The translations under genes were made by a program, and so were the position numbers. The notes beneath the pieces are model-generated. The model had not been told where the DNA came from and searched no databases. It saw nothing but the letters and a program-made list of their open reading frames with translations. A DNA stretch of 64,000 bases. It comes from Phycisphaerae bacterium (GTDB taxonomy: Bacteria > Planctomycetota > Phycisphaerae > Phycisphaerales > UBA1924). The stretch lies in contig JAEUIW010000008.1 in assembly GCA_016794925.1 (NCBI GenBank), forward strand, positions 1 through 64,000, in the 5' to 3' direction. Below, one piece after another: positions 18,163 through 25,378 of the stretch (positions within the stretch are counted from its first letter, which is position 1; every line of letters begins with the position of its first letter).

Positions 18163-19446
18163 TCAGACCGCGCCACCCTTCTGAAGGGACTCGATCATGG
18201 CCACCAGCGGCAGGAACATCGACACCACGATGGTGCCGACGATGCCGCCCAGCACGACCACCAGCAGCGGCTCGATGAGCTTGACCAGCGAGGCCACGGC
18301 CACGTCCACTTCCTCGTCGTAGTTGTCCGCGATCTTCAGCAGCATCGCGTCCATCTCGCCCGTCTCCTCGCCGACGTCGATCATGTTCACCACGATCGCG
18401 TCGCAGGTCTTGCTCTCGCGCAGCGGGCCGGCGAAGGTCTCGCCCTCGCGGATCGAATCGTGGACCTTGGTCAGCGCCTTCTCGAAGACGTAGTTGCCCG
18501 CGGTGTCCCGCGTGATCAGGATCGCCTCCAGGATCGGCACGCCGGCGTTCACCAGCGTCCCGAGCGTGCGCGTGAAGCGGGCGATGACCGTCTTCTTCAC
18601 CAGGGGGCCGAAGATCGGCGTCCAGAGCAGCAGCGTGTCGAACACCGCCCGCCCCAGGGGCGACTTCCGCGCCAGCTTGATCAGGAAGAACACAACCACG
18701 GGCGTCACGAACACCCACACCACCCCCGGCACCTGCTGCCCGATCTCGCGTCCCGCCACCCAGCGGCTGGTGTTGATCAGGAACCGCGTCAGCGCCGGCA
18801 GCGGCACGCCGAAGTCCGCGAAGATCTCCTCGAACTTCGGGATGATGAGCAGCATGATGCCCGTCACGATCGCCAGCGCGACGAAGATGACCACCGCCGG
18901 GTACACCATCGCGCCGATGATCTTCATCTTCAGCTTCTGCGCCTTCTCCATGAACTCGGACAGGCGCTGGAGGATGATGTCCAGCACGCCGCCCACCTCG
19001 CCCGCCGCCACCATCTTCACGTACAGACGATCGAACGCCTTGGGGAACTTCCCCATGGCCTCGGACAGCGACGACCCGCCCTCGACCTCTTCCGCGACCC
19101 CGCCCAGCACGCTCTTGAGCTTGCCGGGCTTCTGCTGCTCCTCCAGGATCTTCAGCGATCGAAGCAGCGGCAGGCCGGCGTCCTGCAGCGTCGACAACTG
19201 CCGCGTGAAGACGGTCAGCAGCTTCGTGGAGACGCCCCCGAAACCGATGGTGATCCCCTTCTTGTCCTTCTTCTTGACCTTCCCGCCGTCCTCCTCCTTC
19301 TTCTTCCCCTTCTGCTCGCGCACCGACGTCGGGAACAGCTGCTGCCCCTTGATCCGCTGGATCGCCTCCTCGCTCGAGGCCGCCTCCACCGAGCCCTTCT
19401 GGGGCTTGCCCGCCGCGTTCAACGCCTCGTACACGAACGTCGCCAT
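18163..19446 (-). CDS. gspF: Type II secretion / type IV pilus platform protein GspF (PilC)
   Basis: GspF is the inner-membrane platform around which the pseudopilus is assembled by the GspE ATPase. The 427-residue protein begins MATFVYEALNAAGKPQKGSV, the standard N-terminus of the family, and contains the two repeated four-helix cytoplasmic domains (about residues 75-175 and 280-375) and three membrane helices near 180, 230 and 390. Between residues 48 and 66 there is an insertion rich in Lys and Glu (KGKKKEEDGGKVKKKDKK). The ATG is preceded by GGAGG at 6 nt. The gene follows gspE by 78 nt in the same operon. It is the only platform protein seen for three ATPases in the cluster. Confidence 0.92.
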   Translation of the reverse strand: MATFVYEALNAAGKPQKGSVEAASSEEAIQRIKGQQLFPTSVREQKGKKKEEDGGKVKKKDKKGITIGFGGVSTKLLTVFTRQLSTLQDAGLPLLRSLKILEEQQKPGKLKSVLGGVAEEVEGGSSLSEAMGKFPKAFDRLYVKMVAAGEVGGVLDIILQRLSEFMEKAQKLKMKIIGAMVYPAVVIFVALAIVTGIMLLIIPKFEEIFADFGVPLPALTRFLINTSRWVAGREIGQQVPGVVWVFVTPVVVFFLIKLARKSPLGRAVFDTLLLWTPIFGPLVKKTVIARFTRTLGTLVNAGVPILEAILITRDTAGNYVFEKALTKVHDSIREGETFAGPLRESKTCDAIVVNMIDVGEETGEMDAMLLKIADNYDEEVDVAVASLVKLIEPLLVVVLGGIVGTIVVSMFLPLVAMIESLQKGGAV

Positions 19447-19524
19447 CCGTCACCTCCGCGCCCGCCCCGCCGCCCATCTCCCCGAACCCGTCCCCCAACC
19501 GTCCCACCCGCGCCGCCGCGAGGA

Positions 19525-21264
19525 TCACTCCTCCGCGAGCGTCTCCCGCACCACCTCGTCGAGCGAGGTCTGCCCCTCGTAGATCGCCAAGAGGCCGCAC
19601 TCGCGCAGCGTCCGCATGCCGAACTTGCGGGCCTGGTTCCGCAGCGAGTTGGTGTTCGCCCGCTTCATGATCAGCTCGCGCATCTGGTCGTTCACGGCCA
19701 TGATCTCGAAGATCGCCATCCGCCCCCGGTACCCCGACCCGAAGCAGTTGTCGCACCCCTTGCCCCGCGCGAACCGCTGCCCCCGCACCTCCTCGGGCGT
19801 GAGCGAGAGTTCCATCAGCTCCTCCTCCTTGGGCTCGTAGAACTCCTTGCACTTGGGGCAGATCGTCCGCGTCAGCCGCTGCGCCACCACGCCCTCCATG
19901 GTCGCCGTGAGCAGGAACGGCTCCAGGCCCAGGTCCACCAGACGCACCACGCTGCTGGGCGCGTCGTTGGTGTGCAGCGTGCTGAGCACGAGGTGCCCCG
20001 TCAGCGACGCCTGCACGGCGATCTGCGCCGTCTCCAGGTCGCGGATCTCGCCCACCAGGATCACGTCCGGGTCCTGACGCAGGAAGCTCCGCAGCAGCTT
20101 CGCGAACGTCGTCTCCGCTTCGGTGTTCACCTGGCACTGGCACAACCCGTCGATGTCGTACTCGACCGGGTCCTCCGCCGTCAGGACCTTGGTCTCGATG
20201 TCGTTGAGCTCCATCAGCGCCGCGTACAGCGTCGTGGTCTTGCCCGAGCCCGTCGGGCCCGTCACGATCACGATCCCGTTGGGCTTGTTGATCAGCTTGC
20301 GGAAGTTGAGCAGGTCGTCGTCGCGCATCCCGATCCGGTCCAGCGACAGCTTCACGTTCGACCGGTCCAGCACCCGCATCACCACGCTCTCGCCGTGCAT
20401 CGTCGGCAGCACGCTCACGCGCAGGTCGATCGGCGCGCCGCCCAGCACCAGCTCGATGCGGCCGTCCTGCGGCAGCCGACGCTCCGCGATGTCCATCTTC
20501 GCCATGACCTTCACGCGGCTGGTGATCGCCGGGCCCAGATGCTTGGGCGGCGGCACCATCTCGTACAGCACCCCGTCGATGCGGTACCGCATCTTGAACT
20601 CGTCCTCGAACGGCTCGAAGTGGATGTCCGACGCCTTGTCCTTGATCGCCTGCAGCAGCACCAGGTTCAGCAGCTTGATGACCTTGTTGTCCTCGGCCGC
20701 CTCCATGACCGCGTCCAGGTCGATCGACTCCCCCCGCTTGACACCCGCGAGGCTCGCCAGTTTCTGGTCGCTCGCCAGCTCGCTCACCACGTCCACCACC
20801 GACTCGGTCTTGCTGTAGTGCTTCCGGATGATCCCGTCGATCTGCTCGGGGTCCGACACCACCGCGTCCACGCTGAAGCCCATCAGCAGCTTGAGGTCGT
20901 CAACCGCCCGGAAATTGTCCGGGCTCTTCATGGCGATCTTCACCCGCTTGCTGACCTTGTTGAACGCGATCGGGACGATCTGGTACGCCTGCACGGTCTC
21001 GGCGTTGAGCGCCCCCTTCACCTCGTCGTTCAACTCCAGCTTCGAGAGGTCCTCGTACGGCAACCCCGCCTGACCCGCCAGACCCTCACGAACATCCCGT
21101 TCCGTACAATATCCTAATTCAACGAGCAGCTGGCCGAGCGGCACCTTTCTGGTCTTCTGGACCGCCAATGCCTCGTGCACCTTCTCCCGGGTGACCTTGC
21201 CAAGCTTGGTCAGCACGCGGCCGAGCTTCCGGCCCTTCATTTCCTGAAAGTCGATCGCGTTCAT
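19525..21264 (-). CDS. gspE: Type II secretion / pilus assembly ATPase GspE (PilB type)
   Basis: A 579-residue hexameric cytoplasmic ATPase that drives pseudopilus assembly. The N-terminal 150 residues hold two MshEN-like half repeats (KLGRVLTKLGKVTREK and PLGQLLVELGYCTERD), a domain that binds cyclic di-GMP in some homologues. The Walker A motif GPTGSGKTTTLY is near residue 334, the Asp box and Walker B (DPDVILVGEIRD) follow near 395, the His box is in GHLVLSTLHTND, and a zinc-binding pair of motifs CPKC and CDNC lies near 445-490. It is the first gene of the transcript that continues with gspF and the pseudopilins. A sigma70-like promoter and a 133-nt leader precede it. Confidence 0.93.
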   Translation of the reverse strand: MNAIDFQEMKGRKLGRVLTKLGKVTREKVHEALAVQKTRKVPLGQLLVELGYCTERDVREGLAGQAGLPYEDLSKLELNDEVKGALNAETVQAYQIVPIAFNKVSKRVKIAMKSPDNFRAVDDLKLLMGFSVDAVVSDPEQIDGIIRKHYSKTESVVDVVSELASDQKLASLAGVKRGESIDLDAVMEAAEDNKVIKLLNLVLLQAIKDKASDIHFEPFEDEFKMRYRIDGVLYEMVPPPKHLGPAITSRVKVMAKMDIAERRLPQDGRIELVLGGAPIDLRVSVLPTMHGESVVMRVLDRSNVKLSLDRIGMRDDDLLNFRKLINKPNGIVIVTGPTGSGKTTTLYAALMELNDIETKVLTAEDPVEYDIDGLCQCQVNTEAETTFAKLLRSFLRQDPDVILVGEIRDLETAQIAVQASLTGHLVLSTLHTNDAPSSVVRLVDLGLEPFLLTATMEGVVAQRLTRTICPKCKEFYEPKEEELMELSLTPEEVRGQRFARGKGCDNCFGSGYRGRMAIFEIMAVNDQMRELIMKRANTNSLRNQARKFGMRTLRECGLLAIYEGQTSLDEVVRETLAEE

Positions 21265-21403
21265 CGCTTCACGGATCCTCTATTCCCCGCCGAAGGCTCA
21301 AACAAACCGCGCACAACGATCGAACCGGCTGACGCGCGCCGCACCCTTACCATTTGACACGATTTCGTCGGTTGGTTCCAACAAATAGCGTCAATGCAGC
21401 GGA

Positions 21404-21431
21404 ATATTAAATTCCGACATTGTCATTTCAA
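21404..21431 (-). promoter_or_regulatory. Sigma70-like promoter of gspE operon with palindrome on the -10
   Basis: On the minus strand TTGAAA (21426-21431) and TAATAT (21404-21409) are separated by 16 nt. This is the most AT-rich stretch of the cluster. The -10 lies inside the inverted repeat GGAAT-ATTAA-ATTCC (21401-21415), a possible operator. The gspE start is about 133 nt downstream. Confidence 0.55.
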
Positions 21432-21483
21432 GCATTAAACCGAACCAGATTGTGACATCGAACGTATTCTGAATCCGAACAAA

Positions 21484-22602
21484 TCACTTCTCGTCAACGT
21501 CTTCGATGTCCATGTCCGCCCGACCGACAGTCCGTCCCAGCTTGTGAACCTTGTCTCGAAGATCGCCGGGGTTCTTCGCCTTGTCGATCATCTCCTCAGC
21601 GGACACCATTCCGCGGCTGTAGAGAGACCAAAGGTGATCGTCCAATAACTGCATTCCGAACTTCTTCCCCGTCTGGATCATCGAGTCAATGCGGAAGGTC
21701 TTGTTGTCGCGGATCAGATTCTGAATGGCGGGTGTCACGACCAGGAACTCGTACGCCGCGACCATTCCACCCGTGTCCACCCGCGGCAGCAACGCCTGGC
21801 TGAGCACGCAGATGAGCGACGTGCTGAGCTGAATTCTGATCTGGTTCTGTTGGGTGACGGGGAACGCGTCCACCACACGGTCGATGGTCTTGGCGGCACC
21901 CGTGGTGTGGAGCGTGGCGAACACCAAGTGGCCCGTCTCGGCGGCGCGGATGGCCGATTCGATCGTCTCCAGGTCGCGCATTTCACCGACCAGAATCACG
22001 TCGGGGTCGGAGCGGAGCACCCGCTTCAGGGCTTCCGCGAATGTGGGGACGTCCGTCCCGACCTCGCGCTGGTTGATGATCGATTTCTTGTGGAAATGGA
22101 AATACTCGATCGGGTCTTCCATCGTGACGATGTGCCGCTCGAAATTCATGTTGACGTAATCGATCATTGTCGCCAGCGACGTGGTCTTGCCCGAACCGGT
22201 GGGGCCGGTCACCAGGAACATGCCGCGCGGGCGGCGGATCAGCTCGCGGCAGATCTGCGGCAGTCCGATCTCCTCGAACGTCAGCAGCCGCTTGGGGATC
22301 TGGCGGCAGACGATCGCCAGATCGTTCCGCTGGCGGAAGATCGAGACGCGGAAGCGGGCCGCGTCGCCGTAGGAGAAGCCGAAGTCGCACCCGCCCCGCT
22401 CCTGCAGCTCCTGCTGCTTGGCCTCGGGCGCGATCGACTTCATGAGCGTGACCATGTCGTCGGAATCGAGGACCTTGGTCTGGAGATTCTTGAGCCGGCC
22501 GTGGTGCCGGATGGTGGGCGGCCGCCCCACCGTCAGGTGCAGGTCGCTGCAATTGAGCTTGACGACCGTGTCAAGCAGGCGGTCCATCTGGATCGTCGAC
22601 AT
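21484..22602 (-). CDS. pilT: Pilus retraction ATPase PilT
   Basis: A 372-residue ATPase that depolymerises type IV pili. The start is the ATG at 22602, preceded by AAGGAGA at about 8 nt; the longer open frame to 22869 is spurious. It begins MSTIQMDRLLDTVVKLNCSDLHLTVG, as PilT proteins do. Walker A GPTGSGKTTSLATMIDY is near residue 132, Walker B is in DPDVILVGEMRDLETI and the His box in GHLVFATLHTTGA. It lacks the N-terminal MshEN region and the zinc motif of the assembly ATPases, which separates it from them. The presence of a retraction motor argues that this cluster makes a dynamic pilus and not only a secretion pseudopilus. Confidence 0.92.
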   Translation of the reverse strand: MSTIQMDRLLDTVVKLNCSDLHLTVGRPPTIRHHGRLKNLQTKVLDSDDMVTLMKSIAPEAKQQELQERGGCDFGFSYGDAARFRVSIFRQRNDLAIVCRQIPKRLLTFEEIGLPQICRELIRRPRGMFLVTGPTGSGKTTSLATMIDYVNMNFERHIVTMEDPIEYFHFHKKSIINQREVGTDVPTFAEALKRVLRSDPDVILVGEMRDLETIESAIRAAETGHLVFATLHTTGAAKTIDRVVDAFPVTQQNQIRIQLSTSLICVLSQALLPRVDTGGMVAAYEFLVVTPAIQNLIRDNKTFRIDSMIQTGKKFGMQLLDDHLWSLYSRGMVSAEEMIDKAKNPGDLRDKVHKLGRTVGRADMDIEDVDEK

Positions 22603-22720
22603 GCCGCTCGTCTCCTTCGCCCTCGGGGCCGGCTCGCTCCGCCGGCCTGACTCTCGATTCCGACTCCCCCGGCAAGGCCCCCCGCTCCATCCCTTCGTGC
22701 CCGCCCGGGAGCCACGACGA

Positions 22721-24433
22721 TCACACCTGCGTGACCCGCGCCACCTCGTCGGGCGTGGTGGCGCCCTTGAGCACCTTGAGCTTGCCGTCCTCCACCAGCG
22801 GCCGCATCCCCGCGCGGAGCGCGGCCTGGCGGATCTCCTGGATCGGCGCCTGGTTGAACGCCATCTCACGGATGTCCGTGGTCATCTGCATCATCTCGAA
22901 GATGCCGAACCGACCCCGGTACCCGGTCTTGTTGCAGGCCCCGCACCCGACGTTCTTGCACACCCGCGTCTCCGCCTCCTTGGGCGTGATGCCGACCAGG
23001 GAGAGGTACTTGGGATCCGGCGACGGGTCGAGCGCCTTGCACTCCTTGCACAGCACCCGGATGAGCCGCTGGGCCATGATGGCCTGGATGGAGCTGGCCA
23101 CCAGGAACGGCTTCACGCCCATGTCGATGAGCCGCGTGATGGCGCTTGGCGCGTCGTTGGTGTGCAGGGTGCTGAACACCAGGTGGCCGGTGAGCGCGGC
23201 CTGAATGGCGATCTCGGCCACCTCACGGTCGCGGATCTCGCCGATCAGGATCACGTTCGGCGCCTGACGCAGCATGGTCCGCAGGATGACGGGGAACGTG
23301 AGGCCGATTTTCTCGCGGACCTGGCACTGGTTGATGCCGTTGAAGTTGTACTCGATCGGGTCCTCGGCGGTGATGATCTTCCGGTCCGGCTTGTTCAGCA
23401 CGTCCAGCGCCGAATAGAGCGTGGTGGTCTTGCCCGAGCCCGTCGGGCCCGTCACCAGGAAGATGCCGTTGGGCCTGCGGATGATCTTGTTGAAGCTCGC
23501 GAGGCTGTCCTCCTCGAACCCCAGATTGACCAGGCCGATCTTCACCGAGTCCGGACGCAGGATTCGACAGACGATGCTCTCGCCGTGGTACGCGGGGCAC
23601 GCCGAGACCCGGAAATCGATCTTGGTCCCGGCCACGTCCAGCTTGATGCGACCGTCCTGCGGGGCCCGCTTCTCGGCGATGTTCACCCCCGAGATCAGCT
23701 TCAACCGGCTGAGCAGCGCGTTCTGCATCCGCTTGGGCAGGTTGTCGCGCTCGATGCACACGCCGTCGATCCGGTACCGCAACCGCACCCGGTCGGCCAT
23801 GGGCTCGACGTGAACGTCGCTGGCCCGCATGTTCACCGCTTCGGTGAGGATGCGGTTCACCAGCCGAACGATCGGCGCATCCTCCGACGCGATGTCGATC
23901 GACTTGTCCACGCTCTTGTCGACCGACTTGTCGATCGATCGGTCGATCGACTCGCTCAGCAGCGAGTCCGTCGGGGCCACGCTCCCGGCACCCTTGGGCG
24001 CCTTCAGCTTGGTGTCGATGTAGTGCTTGATCTGCGATCGGGTCGCCAGGCGCGGCTCCACGTCCTTGTTCAGACGGAACCGCAGCATGTCCATCAGCTC
24101 GAGGTCGTTCGGGTCGTGCATGACCAGCGGCAGCTTGCCGTTGGTGGAGGCCATCGGCAGCACGAGGTGCTTCTTGATGAGCTCCTCGGAGATCGCCTTG
24201 GGGTCGATCAGACGAGTCACCGCGTCGCTGGAAAGATCGACGTACTCCATCCCGAACTGGTTCGCCAGGGCCTTGGCGAGCTGGTCTTCCTTGATCAGGC
24301 CCTTCTCCGCCAGCACATCGCCGATCCGCTTGCCGGCGCTCTTGGCCTCCTTCGCCGCCAACTCGACCTGGTCGGCGGTGACGACCCCCCATCCCACCAG
24401 CACGTCGCCCAGTCTCTTGCGTGATCGTGCCAT
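22721..24433 (-). CDS. pilB: Second assembly ATPase, PilB/GspE family
   Basis: A 570-residue paralogue of gspE, first gene of the cluster. The ATG at 24433 gives the N-terminus MARSRKRLGDVLVGWGVVTADQ, the beginning of an MshEN-type domain whose second half repeat is RIGDVLAEKGLIKEDQ. Walker A GPTGSGKTTTLY is near residue 326, Walker B in APNVILIGEIRD, the His box in GHLVFSTLHTND, and the zinc ligands in LCKECK and CGACNKTGY near 460-510. Between the N-terminal domain and the ATPase, near residues 165-185, is an unusual linker of five S-(I/V)-D-(K/R) tetrads. pilT follows after 118 nt. The gene symbol follows the family; which of the two assembly ATPases serves pili and which serves secretion is not decidable here. 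Confidence 0.88.
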   Translation of the reverse strand: MARSRKRLGDVLVGWGVVTADQVELAAKEAKSAGKRIGDVLAEKGLIKEDQLAKALANQFGMEYVDLSSDAVTRLIDPKAISEELIKKHLVLPMASTNGKLPLVMHDPNDLELMDMLRFRLNKDVEPRLATRSQIKHYIDTKLKAPKGAGSVAPTDSLLSESIDRSIDKSVDKSVDKSIDIASEDAPIVRLVNRILTEAVNMRASDVHVEPMADRVRLRYRIDGVCIERDNLPKRMQNALLSRLKLISGVNIAEKRAPQDGRIKLDVAGTKIDFRVSACPAYHGESIVCRILRPDSVKIGLVNLGFEEDSLASFNKIIRRPNGIFLVTGPTGSGKTTTLYSALDVLNKPDRKIITAEDPIEYNFNGINQCQVREKIGLTFPVILRTMLRQAPNVILIGEIRDREVAEIAIQAALTGHLVFSTLHTNDAPSAITRLIDMGVKPFLVASSIQAIMAQRLIRVLCKECKALDPSPDPKYLSLVGITPKEAETRVCKNVGCGACNKTGYRGRFGIFEMMQMTTDIREMAFNQAPIQEIRQAALRAGMRPLVEDGKLKVLKGATTPDEVARVTQV

Positions 24434-24645
24434 ATGAGCTGCGAATCCGCCTCCAGAACCGTCTCGGACCACCCGGTCCGTCCCGGGGAATACGTCGTCC
24501 CGATCCCGACTTCACCCCGTGCCGCGCCGAGGGGAAAGGCATCCTAGCAACCGCCGCCGCGGCCGATCTGCTCCCCGTCACACGCACCCGCCCGCGCGCG
24601 GCGACCGAGTCGTCCGACGTACCCTCCCCCGAACGAGGACCCGCC

Positions 24646-25341
24646 TTGCCAACCACCCGCACGTCACAAACACGCCCGCCACGACGAGCCGCGGGAAATC
24701 GGCTGCTGGTTACCGCCGGTCCCACCCACGAACCCATCGACGCCGTGCGCTACCTCGCCAACCGCTCATCGGGGCGGCTGGGGATCGCGCTGGCGGAAGC
24801 CGCCGCGCGAACCGGCTGGACCGTCACCCTGCTCCTCGGCCCCACTCCCCGCGTGTGTTCCCATTCGAGCGTGAGAACCGAACGGTTCCAGACCACCGAG
24901 GATCTTCGCAGGCTCCTGGATCGTCACGCGCCGCGCTGCGATGTGCTCATCATGGCCGCGGCGGTCGCCGATTTCCGTCCGAAAACAACCCGTGCGACGC
25001 TCCGCGGCAAGACCCGGCGCGCGCGCACCGGTCTGACCCTGCGGCTGGAGGCCACCCCCGACCTGCTGGCCCGGTGCGGGAAGCGCAAGTCACGCGCGCA
25101 GTTCTTTGTCGGATTCGCGCTCGAACCCGACCGCACGCTCCTCGCTTCTGCGCGCGCGAAGCTGGCCCGCAAGCGGCTGGACCTGATCGTCGCCAACCCT
25201 CTCCGCACCATGGACTCCCAGGAGATCCGGGCGACGCTGCTCGCCCCGCAAGGCCCGCCCGAACCCACACCCGGACGCATGCGCAAGACCGCGTTCGCTC
25301 GGTGGCTGCTGGCGCAGATCCGGGCCCGACGCGCGCGCTGA
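24646..25341 (+). CDS. coaB: Phosphopantothenate--cysteine ligase, stand-alone CoaB
   Basis: CoaB joins 4'-phosphopantothenate to cysteine with a nucleotide triphosphate in coenzyme A synthesis. The 231-residue protein shows NRLLVTAGPTHEPIDAVRYLANRSSGRLG (nucleotide and substrate loop), VLIMAAAVADFRPK and DLIVANPL, all classic for the CoaB domain. The start chosen is the TTG at 24646, six nt after GAGGA (24635-24639); no ATG lies between the conserved region and the upstream gene, and the longer frame to 24421 overlaps pilB. Most bacteria have CoaC (the decarboxylase) fused in front of CoaB; here the flavoprotein half is absent and must be encoded elsewhere. The gene is divergent from pilB. 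Confidence 0.88.
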   Translation: MPTTRTSQTRPPRRAAGNRLLVTAGPTHEPIDAVRYLANRSSGRLGIALAEAAARTGWTVTLLLGPTPRVCSHSSVRTERFQTTEDLRRLLDRHAPRCDVLIMAAAVADFRPKTTRATLRGKTRRARTGLTLRLEATPDLLARCGKRKSRAQFFVGFALEPDRTLLASARAKLARKRLDLIVANPLRTMDSQEIRATLLAPQGPPEPTPGRMRKTAFARWLLAQIRARRAR

Positions 25342-25365
25342 ATCGGGCCGCGCTCCCCGGGCCGC

Positions 25366-25371
25366 TATCAT
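25366..25371 (+). promoter_or_regulatory. -10 element TATCAT, predicted leaderless start
   Basis: TATCAT, then seven nt CCGCCCC, then the ATG at 25379. The distance places the transcription start at the start codon. No Shine-Dalgarno is present. Confidence 0.5.
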
Positions 25372-25378
25372 CCGCCCC

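Noticed and set aside
18040-21117. 1025-residue plus-strand frame across gspF and gspE
   Set aside because: Exactly opposite two certain genes; His/Arg/Leu-rich composition typical of an antisense frame.
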